Source of the DNA: Semisulcospira habei
Lineage: Eukaryota > Mollusca > Gastropoda > Semisulcospiridae
Assembly (NCBI GenBank): GCA_036245525.1
Contig: BTPG01000004.1
Coordinates: 231,971,898-232,035,897, forward strand
Direction: 5' to 3'
Length of the DNA: 64,000 nt
Shown here: positions 63,402-64,000 of the stretch, one piece after another
Layout: each line of letters starts with the position of its first letter
How positions within the stretch are numbered: position 1 is the stretch's first letter
Notes under the pieces: generated by a model
What the model was told of the DNA's origin: nothing
Database searches by the model: none
The model's input: the letters and a program-made list of their open reading frames with translations, nothing else
Position numbers and translations under genes: made by a program

Positions 63402-64000
63402 ATGTTTATTACCTTAACAAATCTTGACACAAGCAAACCAGTGTTGTTAACTAATGGGATTGATAATCGTGATGGTAGCAAGGCTGTAGCTATCCATGAA
63501 ATGTTTTATAGTGTAAAGTGGTTTAATGTTACAAATGATACAGATTATTATGTATCTGATGGGATTATGATTGGTGATACTTTACGATCTGGGTATTTTG
63601 ACTTTTGTACTTTAGCTGAATGGCTACAAAATAGATTTAAAATTAAAGCAACTTTAAATCCAGCTAACTTACTTGTTACATTAGATTTTTCTTCTGAGCG
63701 AAAGATAACATTTTCAGATGATCTTCTATTATTACTTGGTTTAATAAATGAAACTGAAGCTAAAACAAAGCTTTGGAAAATAGATATGATTGATGGAAAA
63801 TTAACTGGAAAATATCCTGTCAATTTGTCAGTACACACAGTGCTAAAAGTTTATTTGAAAGAACTGAACACATCTGAAAATGTTTACAATGGAAAGCCTT
63901 CAACTTTGTTGAGATGCTTACCAACTGGAACCACTCCGTATTGTGAAAGTGTAGTTGTTAGATTTCCTAATTTACAGTTTAAGAAATTAGGTTCTAGTTT
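63402..64000 (+). CDS. Penton-like minor capsid candidate, partial
   Basis: Opens at ATG 63402 after GAGATAATAAAA and stays open for 199 codons to the window end. Contains MFITLTNLDTSKPVLLTNG, AIHEMFYSVKWFNVTNDT, RKITFSDDLLLLLGLI, GKYPVNLSVHTVLKVYLKE and, near the end, VVRFPNLQFKKLGSS. The order (short beta N-terminus, a turn with ITFSDDL-LLLGL, then LSVHTVLKVYL) resembles the small penton-like capsid proteins of Polintons that I remember from other invertebrates; the usual C-terminus lies outside the window. Role: capsid vertices (inference). Confidence 0.6.
   Translation, partial: MFITLTNLDTSKPVLLTNGIDNRDGSKAVAIHEMFYSVKWFNVTNDTDYYVSDGIMIGDTLRSGYFDFCTLAEWLQNRFKIKATLNPANLLVTLDFSSERKITFSDDLLLLLGLINETEAKTKLWKIDMIDGKLTGKYPVNLSVHTVLKVYLKELNTSENVYNGKPSTLLRCLPTGTTPYCESVVVRFPNLQFKKLGSS

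Larger units (their letters stand above)
52426..64000 (+). mobile_element. Maverick/Polinton element (right part outside window)
   Basis: A cluster of eleven genes with the Polinton hallmark set: protein-primed family B DNA polymerase, retroviral-type integrase, FtsK/A32-type packaging ATPase, double-jelly-roll-type major capsid candidate and penton-like candidate. PolB (plus) converges on a seven-gene minus block ending with the integrase. A second block of three genes alternates strand. Most start codons are preceded by A-rich AATAAAA-like sequence. The left terminal repeat cannot be defined, because the right end lies beyond 64000; only 88 bp separate the LINE fragment and PolB, so it may be short or lost. 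The SINE in the ATPase shows that the copy is long resident in the genome. Confidence 0.92.

Overview
The window is intergenic, repeat-dense animal DNA. I see no intact host gene. The mix points to an invertebrate, most likely a mollusc (inference, not proven by a host gene): long TG/CA microsatellites, hairpin MITEs with TTAA target duplications, a SINE with an AATC-type tail, several APE-type LINE families, a Ty3/gypsy element and a Maverick/Polinton.

Layout. 1-9.7 kb: an inverted-repeat element with microsatellite ends, a hairpin MITE family, two hAT-like elements with 6-bp target duplications, and a broken gene resembling Crypton-type tyrosine recombinase genes (4.1-6.4 kb, minus). 9.7-31.1 kb: three arrays of a ~192-bp satellite, bounded in places by conserved flanks. 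They are interrupted by an RTE-like LINE (11.4-13.9 kb), by a hAT element of 7,826 bp (18,653-26,478) that carries a whole gypsy element with near-identical LTRs (19,591-26,059), and by a SINE. 31.3-48.1 kb: a graveyard of LINEs (an old RNase H-bearing LINE at 31.8-36.1 kb, a twin-primed LINE at 39.6-41.0 kb, a nearly full-length LINE with a C2H2 tail at 43.5-47.8 kb), minisatellites, MITEs and SINE pieces. 49.4-52.3 kb: an RNase H-bearing LINE on the plus strand, followed by an antisense piece of another LINE.

52.4-64.0 kb (runs off the window): a Maverick/Polinton, a virus-like transposon. PolB lies on plus. Convergent to it on minus, reading 5' to 3', are the major capsid protein, the packaging ATPase, four small proteins (three with clear membrane segments) and a retroviral-type integrase. 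A second block has a 415-aa coiled-coil/membrane protein (plus), a 414-aa C-terminally anchored protein (minus) and the start of a penton-like protein (plus). The genes fit one logic: self-synthesis by PolB, insertion by integrase, particle building by capsid proteins, and DNA packaging by ATPase. The copy is decaying: Gly replaces the motif A aspartate of PolB, a 13-A tract shifts the PolB frame, and a SINE with a 14-bp target duplication splits the ATPase. The other genes are open.

The strongest points for follow-up are the Polinton with its unnamed small-protein cluster, the satellite with conserved flanks (possibly a mobile element with a tandem-repeat core), the dated nesting of elements with exact target duplications, and the TTAA MITE whose empty site is visible in SINE copies.
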